A DNA stretch of 5,607 nucleotides from positions 1 through 5,607 of the forward strand of contig JAIOYM010000071.1 of the NCBI GenBank assembly GCA_021741085.1, given 5' to 3'. This document shows, piece after piece, positions 4,560 through 5,607 of this stretch; positions within the stretch are counted from its first letter, which is position 1, and every line of letters begins with the position of its first letter. The stretch is from Rickettsiaceae bacterium (GTDB taxonomy: Bacteria; Pseudomonadota; Alphaproteobacteria; Rickettsiales; Rickettsiaceae). The position numbers and the translations under genes are program-made. Below the pieces are notes generated by a model, which worked only from the letters and a program-made list of their open reading frames with translations, was not told the DNA's origin and made no database searches.

Positions 4560-5607
4560 TTAGAATGGCCACAATCTCGATCCGGTAGCTTTTTTTAAAG
4601 CAGCATCAACCGCTTGAACTTTTTTAGTTGCATTAGGATCACTTCGTAATTCTTGAAAAGTCTTGTTTTGTTTAACTAGGTCACGTATTTCTTGTAACGT
4701 TTTTTTGTCGTCTTTAGGTAAATGCTCGACAAGCTTTGCAACGCTATGACCTTTCTTTTCTCTTAAAAGTAAATCCATAGCTTCTCTCATCGGTTTAGCT
4801 ATTTTAGCTTTTTCTTCTTTAGACAGGGGATTGAGTAATTCCCCCAGAGCCTCTGGTGTTTTTTTAGAAGTTAGTAATTTTGTTACAATAGCATCATTAT
4901 AAGGTTCCGATTTAAGGGCTAAAGATAAAGCGTTGTCGCCATATTTATTCTTGATATTTGGTTTTGCACCTTTCGCCAAGAGTTTTTCGACTGTAGCTGT
5001 ATGACCATTTTGGGCAGCATACATTAAAGCTGTAGCACCATCTTTGTTTGGAATATCTAGGCCTGCACCTTTCGCCAAGAGTTTTTCGACTGTAGCTGTA
5101 TGACCATTTTGGGCAGCATACATTAAAGCTGTAGCACCATCTTTGTTTGGAATATCTAGGCCTGCGCCTTTTTCCAAGAGTTTTTCGACCAAAGCTGTAC
5201 GACCATTTTTGGCAGCATACATTAAAGCTGTAGCACCATCTTTGTCTGGAGTATCTATTTTAGCCCCTTTTTCTAAAAGCTTTTCGACTAGAGAGATATG
5301 ACCATTGTGGGCAGCACACATTAAAGCTGTAGCACCACCTTTGCCTGGAGTATCTAAGCCTGCACCTTTTTCCAAGAGTTTTTCGACTGCAGCTGTATGA
5401 CCTTCTTTAGCGGCAAGTATTAAAGCTGTATTGCCATCTTTGTCTGGAGTATCTATTTTAGCCCCTTTTTCTAAAAGCTTTTCGACTAGAGAGATATGAC
5501 CATTGTACGCCGCAATAATTAAAGCTGTCCAACCATCTTTGTTTGGAATATCTAGGCCTGCGCCTTTTTCCAAGAGTTTTTCGACTGTAGCTGTACGACC
5601 ATTCTTG
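4560..5607 (-). CDS. Ankyrin-repeat protein, 5' end cut by window edge
   Basis: The frame is open from the right edge to TAA at 4562-4560 and shows 348 codons. The TTG at 5573 is inside a repeat and is not the start, because the ankyrin pattern continues upstream to the edge. Visible are a partial repeat, six full 33-residue ankyrin repeats of the form DGxTALMxAAxNGHxxxVEKLLxKGAxxDxPxK, a degenerate capping repeat (YGDNALSLAL...) and about 100 further residues. That tail is Lys/Glu-rich and predicted helical, with no recognised domain, and ends in KKATGSRLWPF. No membrane segment is seen in this part. Ankyrin repeats bind proteins. In Rickettsiales and other intracellular bacteria such proteins are often effectors secreted by type I or type IV systems, but secretion and target here are unknown. 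The near-identical DNA repeats point to recent duplication or gene conversion. It is convergent with mdh and separated from it by a hairpin-rich spacer. Confidence 0.92.
   Translation of the reverse strand, partial: KNGRTATVEKLLEKGAGLDIPNKDGWTALIIAAYNGHISLVEKLLEKGAKIDTPDKDGNTALILAAKEGHTAAVEKLLEKGAGLDTPGKGGATALMCAAHNGHISLVEKLLEKGAKIDTPDKDGATALMYAAKNGRTALVEKLLEKGAGLDIPNKDGATALMYAAQNGHTATVEKLLAKGAGLDIPNKDGATALMYAAQNGHTATVEKLLAKGAKPNIKNKYGDNALSLALKSEPYNDAIVTKLLTSKKTPEALGELLNPLSKEEKAKIAKPMREAMDLLLREKKGHSVAKLVEHLPKDDKKTLQEIRDLVKQNKTFQELRSDPNATKKVQAVDAALKKATGSRLWPF
4944..5607 (-). repeat. Tandem 99-bp ankyrin-coding repeats
   Basis: Six complete 99-bp units start (reading the minus strand) at 5537, 5438, 5339, 5240, 5141 and 5042, with a partial unit from the right edge to 5538. 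The two units nearest the C-terminus are identical over 102 nt (4965-5066 against 5064-5165). A longer period of 198 bp is also visible: 5236-5308 equals 5434-5506. At four units' distance, 5136-5189 equals 5532-5585. Units ending GAGLD and GAKID alternate in the N-terminal part, so a two-repeat block appears to have been copied. The array continues beyond the window. Confidence 0.95.

Noticed and set aside
4539..4598. Plus-strand frame of 19 codons (MTSATKILEW...) at the ankyrin 3' end
   Set aside because: Overlaps the ankyrin coding end antisense, has no Shine-Dalgarno and no recognised homology.
4944..5607. Evenly spaced repeats considered as a CRISPR array
   Set aside because: The 99-bp units are contiguous, keep the reading frame and encode ankyrin repeats; there are no unique spacers between short direct repeats.

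Overview
The window looks like a piece of an A+T-rich genome from an obligately intracellular alphaproteobacterium, most probably a member of the Rickettsiales or a relative. Three things suggest this. The spacers are very A+T-rich and codons are strongly biased to A/T endings. The housekeeping proteins (propionyl-CoA carboxylase beta chain, Rho, LDH-like malate dehydrogenase) read as alphaproteobacterial. A gene for a tandem ankyrin-repeat protein lies directly beside core metabolism. The genus cannot be fixed from the sequence alone.

Layout from left to right. (1) Positions 1-1389, minus strand: pccB, missing only about its last 45-50 codons, which lie beyond the left edge. (2) Positions 1390-2075: a 686-bp divergent spacer with no credible gene. 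It holds an extended -10 promoter for pccB, a strong-looking plus-strand promoter about 450 bp before rho, weak hairpins and a C-rich, G-poor stretch that could be a Rho-binding leader. (3) Positions 2076-3455, plus: rho, complete, with an asparagine-rich N-terminal extension. (4) Positions 3478-4440, plus: mdh, complete, 22 nt after rho with a good Shine-Dalgarno sequence, so probably cotranscribed with it. (5) Positions 4441-4559: a convergent spacer with a long bulged hairpin and a short terminator-like hairpin followed by T6 on the minus strand. (6) Positions 4560-5607, minus: the 3' part of an ankyrin-repeat gene whose start lies beyond the right edge. It has six full 33-residue repeats, one partial repeat, a degenerate capping repeat and an unrecognised charged C-terminal region.

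PccB and Mdh both serve central carbon metabolism. Propionyl-CoA carboxylation leads through methylmalonyl-CoA to succinyl-CoA and the TCA cycle, where Mdh makes oxaloacetate. Rho terminates transcription and often controls its own synthesis. The ankyrin protein is the accessory element of the window and could be a host-directed effector. No CRISPR array, transposase, tRNA or rRNA was seen. Nothing here clearly amounts to an undescribed system. The most interesting leads are the possible autoregulatory rho leader, the homogenised ankyrin repeats with their unassigned C-terminal domain, and the long hairpin between mdh and the ankyrin gene.
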